DNA of 64,000 nt from G963662905 sp963676415 (GTDB lineage: Bacteria > Bacteroidota > Bacteroidia > Bacteroidales > WRLA01). Made by a program: the position numbers and the translations under genes. Below, one piece after another: positions 57,205 to 64,000 of the stretch. Numbering within the stretch: the stretch's first letter is position 1; each line of letters begins with the position of its first letter. The notes beneath the pieces are model-generated. The model was given only the letters and a program-made list of their open reading frames with translations. It made no database searches and had not been told where the DNA came from. The stretch is from the NCBI GenBank assembly GCA_963676415.1, contig OY781097.1, positions 124,001 to 188,000 of the forward strand. Reading direction: 5' to 3'.

Positions 57205-57280
57205 AATGAATCTGTTTTTAAAAGATCCGAATCCTGCCACGAATGTACTTAAAATTCCAACAAAGCCTGAACCGTGGAAT

Positions 57281-57880
57281 TTATCTGCCTGCAAAATTCA
57301 TTAATTCACAATAAAGCTTTTGGGTGGGAAGCCCCATCACATTATAAAAACTTCCGTTGATTGATTCCACGCCCACCAGGCCGATCCATTCCTGAATACC
57401 ATAAGCTCCCGCTTTATCAAAAGGCCGGTAAACGTTCACATAATGTTGGATTTCATCCTCATGCAAAACACGAAAACGCACACGCGTACTTGCCGAAAAT
57501 GAAAATTGTTTTGTGGCACTACGCAGACAAACGCCTGTAATAACCTCGTGCTCAGCGCCCGACAATTCACCGATTATTTTAATTGCATCCTGCTCATCAT
57601 TAGGTTTCCCAAGTACTTTCCCTTGCGCACAGACTACTGTATCGGCGGTAATGAGCAAATAATTTTTTGGCAAATCAATTTCATGAAACCAATTACTTTT
57701 TAATCGGGCAAGATATTCCGCACTTTCCTGCCAGGAAACATCATCGGGCAAAGTTTCGTCCACATCCGCTTTCTCCACATCAAATTCAATCCCCACTTGC
57801 TTCAGCAAGCTTTGCCGGCGCGGGCTTCCACTGGCAAGGATAATCTTATAATCGGAAAGCTTCTTTTTTAGCATAATCAT
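57281..57880 (-). CDS. maf: Maf-like nucleoside triphosphate pyrophosphatase
   Basis: A 199-residue house-cleaning enzyme that hydrolyses non-canonical or modified nucleoside triphosphates to monophosphates. Motifs are IILASGSPRRQSLLKQVGIEF (in part ASGSPRRQSLLKQ), DVDETLP, LLITADTVVCAQGKVLGKP and DKAGAYGIQEW. The ATG at 57880 shares one base with the ubiA stop codon (TAATG), giving translational coupling. An upstream in-frame start would bury the family N-terminus behind residues that belong to ubiA. It is the last gene of the grpE-dnaJ-ubiA-maf run. Confidence 0.92.
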   Translation of the reverse strand: MIMLKKKLSDYKIILASGSPRRQSLLKQVGIEFDVEKADVDETLPDDVSWQESAEYLARLKSNWFHEIDLPKNYLLITADTVVCAQGKVLGKPNDEQDAIKIIGELSGAEHEVITGVCLRSATKQFSFSASTRVRFRVLHEDEIQHYVNVYRPFDKAGAYGIQEWIGLVGVESINGSFYNVMGLPTQKLYCELMNFAGR

Positions 57881-58839
57881 TAAAATTCCAGGTACAACAA
57901 TTGCATAGAAAAAATACCTGCGGCCATAAAAACTTTCAAGTAGAGGCTTAAAGCCGAGAAATCTTTTTTGCGCTTTGCCGTCCAGATATTTTGTATGATA
58001 AATAAGCCAAAAACACACAGCAGCAGCACATAAAGAAAAAGGTTGATAAAATCTTCTTCAAAAGCACGGTAAGAGAGATACATCAAGGCCAATACAACAA
58101 TTCCGACAAGTCCCAGCAAAATAATTTTTGTTTTTCCAAAACCAAAAACAATGGGAACCGTTCTTGCACCAAATGCCTGATCACCTGTTATATCTTCAGC
58201 ATCTTTAATAATCTCCCTGATTAAAGTAACCATAAAAGCAAATCCACTGTAAAGTCCAACAAAAGAATGGATTAAAGGATATGAACGCAAGCCTTCAACG
58301 AAAATATCCGGCAAAGGAAGGCGGGCTAAAAACTCCATTAGCCAGGGCAAAGCCAACGAAAGTGCAGCCAATAAGGATATTAACAAATTCCCTACAAGTA
58401 GCTTGTATTTGAAACTTGTAGAATAAAACCACAGCCCGGCAACAGAAAAAATAAAAATAAAAAACGTATTGAATGCTCCTATTCTCAGCGAAAGCCAAAA
58501 ACCCAGCAAAAGGCCACCCGTACTAAGCGCCCAATATAGATTCCATGCCAATTTTTCACTTAATTTATTACCTACCAAAACCTTTGATGGTTTATTAATA
58601 TGGTCAGTATCAACATCAAAAATATCATTAAGGCAATATCCTCCGGCAGCGATGAAAACAGTAGCAAGGACCAGAAGCAAAAAGTCAGTTAAGCTTAACG
58701 CAAAACTGACCTGGTTCATTTCGTAAATCGGGCCAATCAGAAACCAGCGAACAAAAAGCTGGATAAGGATCAGCATCAAAAGGTTTGGCCATCGAATGAG
58801 CCTGAGTATTGGGAGTATTCGGCTTGTCATATAGCTCAA
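57880..58839 (-). CDS. UbiA-family prenyltransferase
   Basis: A 319-residue membrane enzyme with about nine helices. Both Asp-rich diphosphate/magnesium motifs are present: YCLNDIFDVDTDHINKPSK and REIIKDAEDITGDQAFGART. Bacteroidota homologues of this length are often annotated as geranylgeranylglycerol-phosphate geranylgeranyltransferase-like. The prenyl acceptor cannot be told from sequence alone. It lies 15 bases after dnaJ and overlaps maf by one base. Confidence 0.88.
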   Translation of the reverse strand: MSYMTSRILPILRLIRWPNLLMLILIQLFVRWFLIGPIYEMNQVSFALSLTDFLLLVLATVFIAAGGYCLNDIFDVDTDHINKPSKVLVGNKLSEKLAWNLYWALSTGGLLLGFWLSLRIGAFNTFFIFIFSVAGLWFYSTSFKYKLLVGNLLISLLAALSLALPWLMEFLARLPLPDIFVEGLRSYPLIHSFVGLYSGFAFMVTLIREIIKDAEDITGDQAFGARTVPIVFGFGKTKIILLGLVGIVVLALMYLSYRAFEEDFINLFLYVLLLCVFGLFIIQNIWTAKRKKDFSALSLYLKVFMAAGIFSMQLLYLEF

Positions 58840-58854
58840 AAGTACAAATTCTTA

Positions 58855-60027
58855 TCAGCTACCGCTGAAATAATCCCTCATTTTGTGGAAAAATGATTTT
58901 TCGCGGCTACCCGGATTTGGTTTAAAATTGGGCGAATGCATGGCATTTTCCAAAAAAGCGGTTTCTTCCTTGCTCAGTGTTTTTGGCACCCATACATTGA
59001 TATTGACCAACAAATCGCCCTGTCCATAACCATTTACATCGGGCAGTCCCTTGCCTTTAAGGCGGAGCACTTTGCCCGGTTGTGTTCCCGGTGCAATTTT
59101 AATACGTGCTTTTCCATCAACGGTAGGAATTTCAACGCTGGCTCCCATCACAGCTTCGGGAAAACTCACATAATGTTCGTACAACAGGTTTATGCCATCG
59201 CGTTCCAGGGATTCATGCGGAACTTCTTCGATAAGGACGATCAAATCCCCATTCACTCCACCACGAGGCGCGGCATTACCTTTTCCTGTCATCGAAAGTT
59301 GCATTCCTGATGTTACACCGGCAGGTATTTGGATTTCAATTACTTCCTCTCCTTTCACAATACCTTCACCATAACAGGCAGGACATTTATCGGTTATAAT
59401 CTGTCCTTCACCGCCACAAGCCGGGCAAGTTGAGGACGTTTGCATTTGTCCGAGAATCGTATTGGTTACCTGGGTAACCTGACCTGTACCGTGACAAGTC
59501 TGACATGTAGAATAAGCGCCCCCGTTTTTTGCTCCGGTTCCGTTACAGCTTTCGCAAGCCACATATTTGTTTACCTTGATCTTTTTTGTAGTTCCATGTG
59601 CAATTTCCTTGAGGCTCAGTTTTACTTTCACGCGCAGGTTACTGCCTCTGCGTACACGACGGCGACCCGATGAACGGGAATGCCCTCCTCCACCAAATCC
59701 GAAACCACCACCAAAGGCACTTCCAAAGATATCGCCAAAATTGGAGAAAATATCGTCCATTGACATACCTCCGCCTCCAAAACCGCCACCGGCAGCTCCG
59801 CCGCCCACGCCGGCATGGCCAAATTGGTCGTAACGGCTCCGTTTATTTGGATCCCTTAGCACTTCATAAGCTTCAGCGGCTTCTTTAAATTTTTCTTCCG
59901 CTTCAGAGTCTCCGGGGTTTTTATCCGGATGAAATTTCAGTGCTTTTTTGCGATATGCTTTTTTTATTTCATCGTCAGAGGCTGTTTTTGAAACCTCCAG
60001 AACATCATAATAATCTCTCTTTGACAT
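58855..60027 (-). CDS. dnaJ: chaperone protein DnaJ
   Basis: A 390-residue Hsp40 co-chaperone of DnaK. It has a J domain with the HPD motif (LKFHPDKNPGD), then a Gly/Phe-rich linker (GGAAGGGFGGGGMSMDD). The zinc-binding domain has four CxxCxGxG repeats: CESCNGTG, CQTCHGTG, CPACGGEG and CPACYGEG. C-terminal substrate-binding domains complete the type I architecture. It lies 66 bases downstream of grpE; dnaK itself is not in the window. Confidence 0.98.
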   Translation of the reverse strand: MSKRDYYDVLEVSKTASDDEIKKAYRKKALKFHPDKNPGDSEAEEKFKEAAEAYEVLRDPNKRSRYDQFGHAGVGGGAAGGGFGGGGMSMDDIFSNFGDIFGSAFGGGFGFGGGGHSRSSGRRRVRRGSNLRVKVKLSLKEIAHGTTKKIKVNKYVACESCNGTGAKNGGAYSTCQTCHGTGQVTQVTNTILGQMQTSSTCPACGGEGQIITDKCPACYGEGIVKGEEVIEIQIPAGVTSGMQLSMTGKGNAAPRGGVNGDLIVLIEEVPHESLERDGINLLYEHYVSFPEAVMGASVEIPTVDGKARIKIAPGTQPGKVLRLKGKGLPDVNGYGQGDLLVNINVWVPKTLSKEETAFLENAMHSPNFKPNPGSREKSFFHKMRDYFSGS

Positions 60028-60093
60028 AATATTCCCTCACATTCTTAATGAGCCGAACTTAACAGCCCTTTGGGTTTCTGATGTTTCAATAAA

Positions 60094-60720
60094 TTAGCTT
60101 CCTACTACAACTTTTGCGTAGCGGATCACTTTTTCATTCATCAGATATCCTTTTTCAATTACATCAACAACTTTTCCTTTCAAGTCCTCTTCCGGAGCCG
60201 GAATTTTTGTCAGTGCTTCGTGGAAATCTGTATCAAATTCATTTCCTTTAGAATTCATTTCTTCCAGTCCTTCACGTTTCAAAATTGCCATAAACTTATT
60301 GTAAATCAACTCCATACCTTCACGGGCGCCTTTACTTGCTTCATCATCTCCAGCAATGGCCGCCATACCGCGATCAAAGTCATCCAAAACAGGAAGCAAT
60401 GATTCAACCAGTTTTGCGGAAGCAGACTTACTGAGCTCCAGTCGTTCTTTTGCCGTTCTTCTACGGAAATTATCGAATTCCGAAAACAGACGAAGGTATT
60501 TGTCATTTATCTCAGCAACTTTAGCCTCCAGCTCTTCAATTTTATCATCTTTCGAGGCTTTCTTGGAGCGCTTCTTCTTTTTCTCTTTTTTTTCTTCTTT
60601 AGGATCTTTTTCTCCTAAATCCTCTTTTTCAACACTTTCGGTTTGCTGTTCTTTTTCAGCATTTATATCTTCAATGCGTTCTTCTTTTGTTTCTTTGTCC
60701 TTGGGTGTTTTATCAGACAT
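60094..60720 (-). CDS. grpE: nucleotide exchange factor GrpE
   Basis: A 208-residue DnaK nucleotide exchange factor. The N-terminus is very charged (Lys/Glu-rich to about residue 65), then a long coiled-coil helix (LEAKVAEINDKYLRLFSEFDNFRRR, quoted in part as YLRLFSEFDNFRRRT). The C-terminal beta domain follows (NEFDTDFHEALTKIPA, KGYLMNEKVIRYAKVVV). The ATG at 60720 (MSDKTPK) was chosen. A longer in-frame start upstream would add residues unlike the family. It sits upstream of dnaJ, as usual. Confidence 0.97.
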   Translation of the reverse strand: MSDKTPKDKETKEERIEDINAEKEQQTESVEKEDLGEKDPKEEKKEKKKKRSKKASKDDKIEELEAKVAEINDKYLRLFSEFDNFRRRTAKERLELSKSASAKLVESLLPVLDDFDRGMAAIAGDDEASKGAREGMELIYNKFMAILKREGLEEMNSKGNEFDTDFHEALTKIPAPEEDLKGKVVDVIEKGYLMNEKVIRYAKVVVGS

Positions 60721-60815
60721 AATCCAATGTTTAGTTAAATAATCAAAGCGCGAATAGCAAAGACTTTGCCATAAGGATTTAAGGGACAATTTGGCAGGAT
60801 TTTTTGGGGAATTAC

Positions 60816-62123
60816 TCAGGAAATACGTTCAATATGTGCACCTATGGCACGAAGACGGCTATCAATATTTTGATATCCCCGGTCGATTTGTTCAATATTA
60901 TCGATAATACTTTCGCCTTCAGCAGACAGAGCAGCAATGAGCAAAGCCACACCGGCGCGGATATCAGGCGAGCTCATGCGGATACCCCGCAGGCTTTGCT
61001 GCCTGTCTAATCCGATTACCGTAGCACGGTGCGGATCGCACAGGATAATTTGTGCGCCCATATCGATGAGCTTATCCACAAAAAACAAGCGGCTTTCAAA
61101 CATTTTCTGATGAACCAAAACGCTTCCTTTGGCCTGAATGGCAGTAACGAGGGCAATACTGATCAAATCGGGCGTAAATCCCGGCCAAGGTGCATCTGAG
61201 ATAGTCATAATTGATCCATCAATAAAAGTATCCACCTCATAATGCGCCTGTTGTGGCATAATGATATCATCACCTTCATGCACCAAAATCAATCCAAGGC
61301 GCTTAAAGACATCCGGAATAATTCCCAGTTCATCCCAGGCAACATTGCGAATCCGGAGCTCTGAGCGTGTCATTGCTGCCAGTCCGATAAAGCTGCCGAT
61401 TTCGATCATATCGGGAAGGAGTTTATGCTCGGTTCCGCCCAGCTCTTCAACTCCTTCAATAGTCAGAAGGTTAGAACCCACTCCGCTTATTTTTCCGCCC
61501 ATGCGGTTAATCATACGGCAAAGCTGCTTCAGGTATGGCTCACAAGCGGCATTAAAAACCGTTGTTTTCCCTTTTGCCAGACTTGCAGCCATAACAATAT
61601 TTGCGGTACCAGTAACAGAGGCTTCATCGAGGTGCATATAGCATCCTTCCAGTTTCGACGCATTTACTTTATAAAAACGTGCGTCTTTGCAGTACTCAAA
61701 GCGTGCGCCCAGTTTCTGAAATCCGGCAAAATGTGTATCCAGCCTCCTACGGCCAATTTTATCGCCACCCGGCTGAGGAATATAAGCGGCACCAAAACGT
61801 GCCAGCAAAGGCCCGATAATCATAACCGAACCACGCAATGAAGCAGCACGTTTGGCATACTCATCGCTAAGCAGCAAATCCAAATCCACATTTTGTGCAC
61901 AGAACCTCCAGCTGCCCTCATCCAATTTCTTCACTTCAACGCCAAGAAACTGCAGAAGATCAATGAGTTTATTCACATCCCGGATATCGGGAATATTATT
62001 GATAATAACCTCTTCATGTGTCAGTAATACAGCACATACCACCTGTAAAGCTTCGTTTTTTGCACCTTGTGGTATAATCTCACCCCTTAGCTGATGACCT
62101 CCTTCAATGCGGAAAGACCCCAT
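60816..62123 (-). CDS. murA: UDP-N-acetylglucosamine 1-carboxyvinyltransferase (MurA) with Asp in place of the active-site Cys
   Basis: A 435-residue enzyme that transfers enolpyruvate to UDP-GlcNAc, the first committed step of peptidoglycan synthesis. Family motifs include the N-terminal GAKNEALQVVCAVLL (Lys and Asn of the active site), ASLRGSVMIIGPLLARFG and the loop QPGGDKIGRRRLDTHF. In Escherichia coli the loop has Cys115 within PGGC. Here it is Asp121. Such a Cys-to-Asp form is active in other bacteria but is not alkylated by fosfomycin. It lies 66 bases after the DUF4290 gene and 95 bases before grpE. Confidence 0.96.
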   Translation of the reverse strand: MGSFRIEGGHQLRGEIIPQGAKNEALQVVCAVLLTHEEVIINNIPDIRDVNKLIDLLQFLGVEVKKLDEGSWRFCAQNVDLDLLLSDEYAKRAASLRGSVMIIGPLLARFGAAYIPQPGGDKIGRRRLDTHFAGFQKLGARFEYCKDARFYKVNASKLEGCYMHLDEASVTGTANIVMAASLAKGKTTVFNAACEPYLKQLCRMINRMGGKISGVGSNLLTIEGVEELGGTEHKLLPDMIEIGSFIGLAAMTRSELRIRNVAWDELGIIPDVFKRLGLILVHEGDDIIMPQQAHYEVDTFIDGSIMTISDAPWPGFTPDLISIALVTAIQAKGSVLVHQKMFESRLFFVDKLIDMGAQIILCDPHRATVIGLDRQQSLRGIRMSSPDIRAGVALLIAALSAEGESIIDNIEQIDRGYQNIDSRLRAIGAHIERIS

Positions 62124-62189
62124 AATAATTCATTTTTAAGTAGCTGAGCATCAACACAAAGCCAAAGCACAAACCACAATTCGGATAAT

Positions 62190-62807
62190 TTAGTTTCTGC
62201 CTTTCTTCTTGTTCTTTTTCTTTTTTTGCTGTTGCTTTGATTGAGTGACCAAAACCGTAGCATCCTGAAGTTGAACTGTTTCGGTAGTACGCACAATGCG
62301 CCCCTCAGAAAGCTCTTTAAGATTTTCCAGGATAAGGTCATCGGTTACTGTATCACGGCTCCAGGTAAGGTATGCCTTTTTCATATGGTTTGCAATAGCG
62401 AGAATGAAGGCCTCTTTTTCTTCACCTTCCTCGTAATCGGCCGCTTTATTGATCATAGCAAGAATATTTTTACCATAATGCCGGTATCTCATCCTTTTAT
62501 CATTATAGCTCATCTTTTCCGGCGTCAAATCAGGTGTATCTCTTTCCGGCGGTGGAAATGGCGCGTCTATGTCCAGTTTAAAGTCAGAAATTATATAAAG
62601 ATGATCCCATAATTTGTGCTTCTGTTCTTCACTTTCGGTTTTTAATCCCTGAATCTGAGACATCACTTTCACCACTGCTGCGGCAGCTTTGTTACGTTCA
62701 TCACGATCTTCAAGTTCAACAACATGTTTTACCATCTTCTGGATGTTGCGTCCGTACTCAGGAATGATCAATTTATCCCTGGTACTGTTATATTCCATTT
62801 TATCCAT
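62190..62807 (-). CDS. DUF4290 family protein
   Basis: About 205 residues, mostly helical. It begins with the family signature MEYNSTRDKLIIPEYGRNIQ (20 residues) and contains LWDHLYIISDFKLDIDAPFP and YRHYGKNILAMINKA. The tail is extremely basic and low-complexity (KQQQKKKKNKKKGRN). The family is restricted mainly to Bacteroidota and its role is unknown. The start may be the ATG at 62807 or at 62798; a longer start at 62840 is less like the family. The gene lies directly upstream of murA. A TACTTTTG -7 candidate is at 62900-62893. Confidence 0.82.
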   Translation of the reverse strand: MDKMEYNSTRDKLIIPEYGRNIQKMVKHVVELEDRDERNKAAAAVVKVMSQIQGLKTESEEQKHKLWDHLYIISDFKLDIDAPFPPPERDTPDLTPEKMSYNDKRMRYRHYGKNILAMINKAADYEEGEEKEAFILAIANHMKKAYLTWSRDTVTDDLILENLKELSEGRIVRTTETVQLQDATVLVTQSKQQQKKKKNKKKGRN

Positions 62808-62933
62808 CGGCAGTCCGCTTATTGCCCTGCTCTTTGACACAAAGCCGGGGCAATGATTTTATTTTAATAATTAAATGATTGATAACAAACTACAAAAGTA
62901 CAAATATTCTCATTTTATTGGGCTTTTGCAGTT

Positions 62934-64000
62934 TTAATTCACGATTTTAAGTTTGGCAAAGCGCAGAAGGAGCTGTTTTTGTCCTACTCCGTGAAAAAAC
63001 ACGCTGGCTTTTTTATTGGCACCACTACCTTCCACATTCACAACTTTTCCGCGGCCAAAGCGAAGATGTTCCACCTCCATCCCTGCCTGGATTTCTTCGC
63101 TACTTGCCGCAATAGCCTCTTTAACTTTTTTAGGTTCAATTTTCTTCAATTTGGATTGATCCGTTTTGAACTTTAATTTGGGCATCGCACTTTCTGTTGA
63201 GAAAGAATTCTTGACCGGCACTTTAGCTTTTTGCGCACTTTGGATGAAATCGGGATTAATTTCTTCGATAAAACGGCTGGGCTCACAAAAAGTAAGGTTT
63301 CCCCATCGATAGCGGTTATCGGCATAAGTTAAAAACAGCCTTTTTTCTGCCCGTGTCACTGCAACATAAAACAGGCGGCGTTCCTCCTCAAGATCTGCCC
63401 TGACGATAAGCGAATGCGCCGATGGAAAAAGGTTTTCTTCCAAACCTACCACATATACATATGGGAACTCCAATCCTTTTGCGGCATGAATGGTCATCAA
63501 AGAAACTTTATTGGGATCGTCATCTTTTTCATCGGCATCAGTAAGCAGGGCGATATCCTGCATAAACTGATCCAATGTCCGGATACTTTGATCTGATTCT
63601 TCATCGCCCAACTGAACTTCATCCGTTTCGGTAAAATCCTTGATTGCGTTAAGCAATTCCTCAATATTTTCGAGCCGGCTCACACCCTCCGGAGTTTTAT
63701 CCTGGTCGAGGCTTCGCCAGATTCCGCTGGTATAAGCAATGGATTTGGCCAGATCAAATGCCGGGCGTGCCTTCAACTGTACCGAAAAACTACGGATCAT
63801 ATTGGCAAAAGCCATCACTTTGCCTGAAGCGGCACTGTTTATCGCAACATTGTATGCCATCGGGTTGAGCAATACGTCCCATAAACTAACTTCAGCTTTA
63901 TCGGCAGCAATTGTAAGGCGGTCGAGCGTTGTATTGCCAATGCCCCGGGCAGGGTAATTGATTACCCTACGCAAAGCGTCCTCATCTTTTTGATTGATCA
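62934..64000 (-). CDS. UvrD/PcrA-type ATP-dependent DNA helicase, 5'-truncated
   Basis: C-terminal part of a superfamily 1A helicase, about 355 codons visible. The frame stays open to the window edge (reading NQKDEDALRRVINYPARGIG), so the ATPase N-terminus lies outside. Motif V is SLMTIHAAKGLEFPYVYVVG and motif VI is EERRLFYVAVTRAEKRLFL. A C-terminal Tudor-like domain follows (MEVEHLRFGRGKVVNVEG), as in PcrA and UvrD, where it aids RNA polymerase and DNA contacts. The role is probably in nucleotide excision repair and replication restart. Confidence 0.94.
   Translation of the reverse strand, partial: INQKDEDALRRVINYPARGIGNTTLDRLTIAADKAEVSLWDVLLNPMAYNVAINSAASGKVMAFANMIRSFSVQLKARPAFDLAKSIAYTSGIWRSLDQDKTPEGVSRLENIEELLNAIKDFTETDEVQLGDEESDQSIRTLDQFMQDIALLTDADEKDDDPNKVSLMTIHAAKGLEFPYVYVVGLEENLFPSAHSLIVRADLEEERRLFYVAVTRAEKRLFLTYADNRYRWGNLTFCEPSRFIEEINPDFIQSAQKAKVPVKNSFSTESAMPKLKFKTDQSKLKKIEPKKVKEAIAASSEEIQAGMEVEHLRFGRGKVVNVEGSGANKKASVFFHGVGQKQLLLRFAKLKIVN

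Overview
The window is chromosomal DNA of a member of the Bacteroidota, most likely class Bacteroidia. The evidence is: a 16S rRNA gene of Bacteroidota type; a short 288-residue primary sigma factor; promoters of the form TTG-N19-TAnnTTTG; a fused SecDF; and several secreted proteins with C-terminal type IX secretion (T9SS) sorting domains. Nearly everything is core chromosome. No phage, plasmid, intact transposon or CRISPR array is visible. Two genes run off the ends: a CcmF-like cytochrome c assembly protein on the left and a UvrD/PcrA helicase on the right.

Layout. 1-4.7 kb (+): ccmF-like gene, a secreted pentapeptide-like protein and a papain-family lipoprotein. 4.9-8.9 kb (-): lemA with two TPM-domain genes, then htpG. 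9.0-18.3 kb: an intergenic repeat cluster, two secreted T9SS cargo genes, a fossil of a third T9SS cargo gene, a UbiD-family decarboxylase, tpx on the opposite strand, and a PQQ-propeller protein. 18.6-24.2 kb (-): a complete rRNA operon (16S, tRNA-Ile, tRNA-Ala, 23S, 5S) driven by four tandem promoters with identical spacing. 24.3-28.3 kb (-): MFS transporter, rpoD and an HtrA/DegQ protease.

28.4-37.4 kb (+): a tight run dapF, GNAT acetyltransferase, mltG, phosphomannomutase, DUF2279; then rplS, an SLC12-like permease and a TlpA-like thioredoxin. 37.4-41.1 kb (-): a partner-switching set (Cache-HAMP-PP2C phosphatase, HATPase anti-sigma-type kinase, STAS antagonist) ending in a class III nucleotidyl-cyclase-like gene. 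41.2-52.4 kb (+): DUF2520 protein, kdsC, an ABC exporter pair, secDF, tatA, an OmpA-family protein with an unusual C-terminal domain, and a purM-like gene. 52.5-56.0 kb: a rubrerythrin-like gene, a CarH-like B12 photoreceptor regulator followed by an ECF sigma factor, and a DUF4397/T9SS gene broken by a stop codon. 56.1-64.0 kb: a DCC-family gene (+), then on the minus strand DUF502, maf, ubiA, dnaJ, grpE, murA, DUF4290 and uvrD.

Themes. The rRNA promoters, the primary sigma factor and the other TAnnTTTG promoters give a coherent picture of housekeeping transcription in this phylum. Envelope biogenesis dominates the protein genes (dapF, mltG, murA, kdsC, secDF, tatA, OmpA). Two regulatory modules stand out as accessory: the partner-switching/cyclase operon at 37.4-41.1 kb and the CarH-like/ECF pair at 53.1-54.7 kb. 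No obvious target gene lies beside either. Translation starts were chosen from protein family lengths, signal peptides and promoter positions, because Shine-Dalgarno sites are weak in this phylum.
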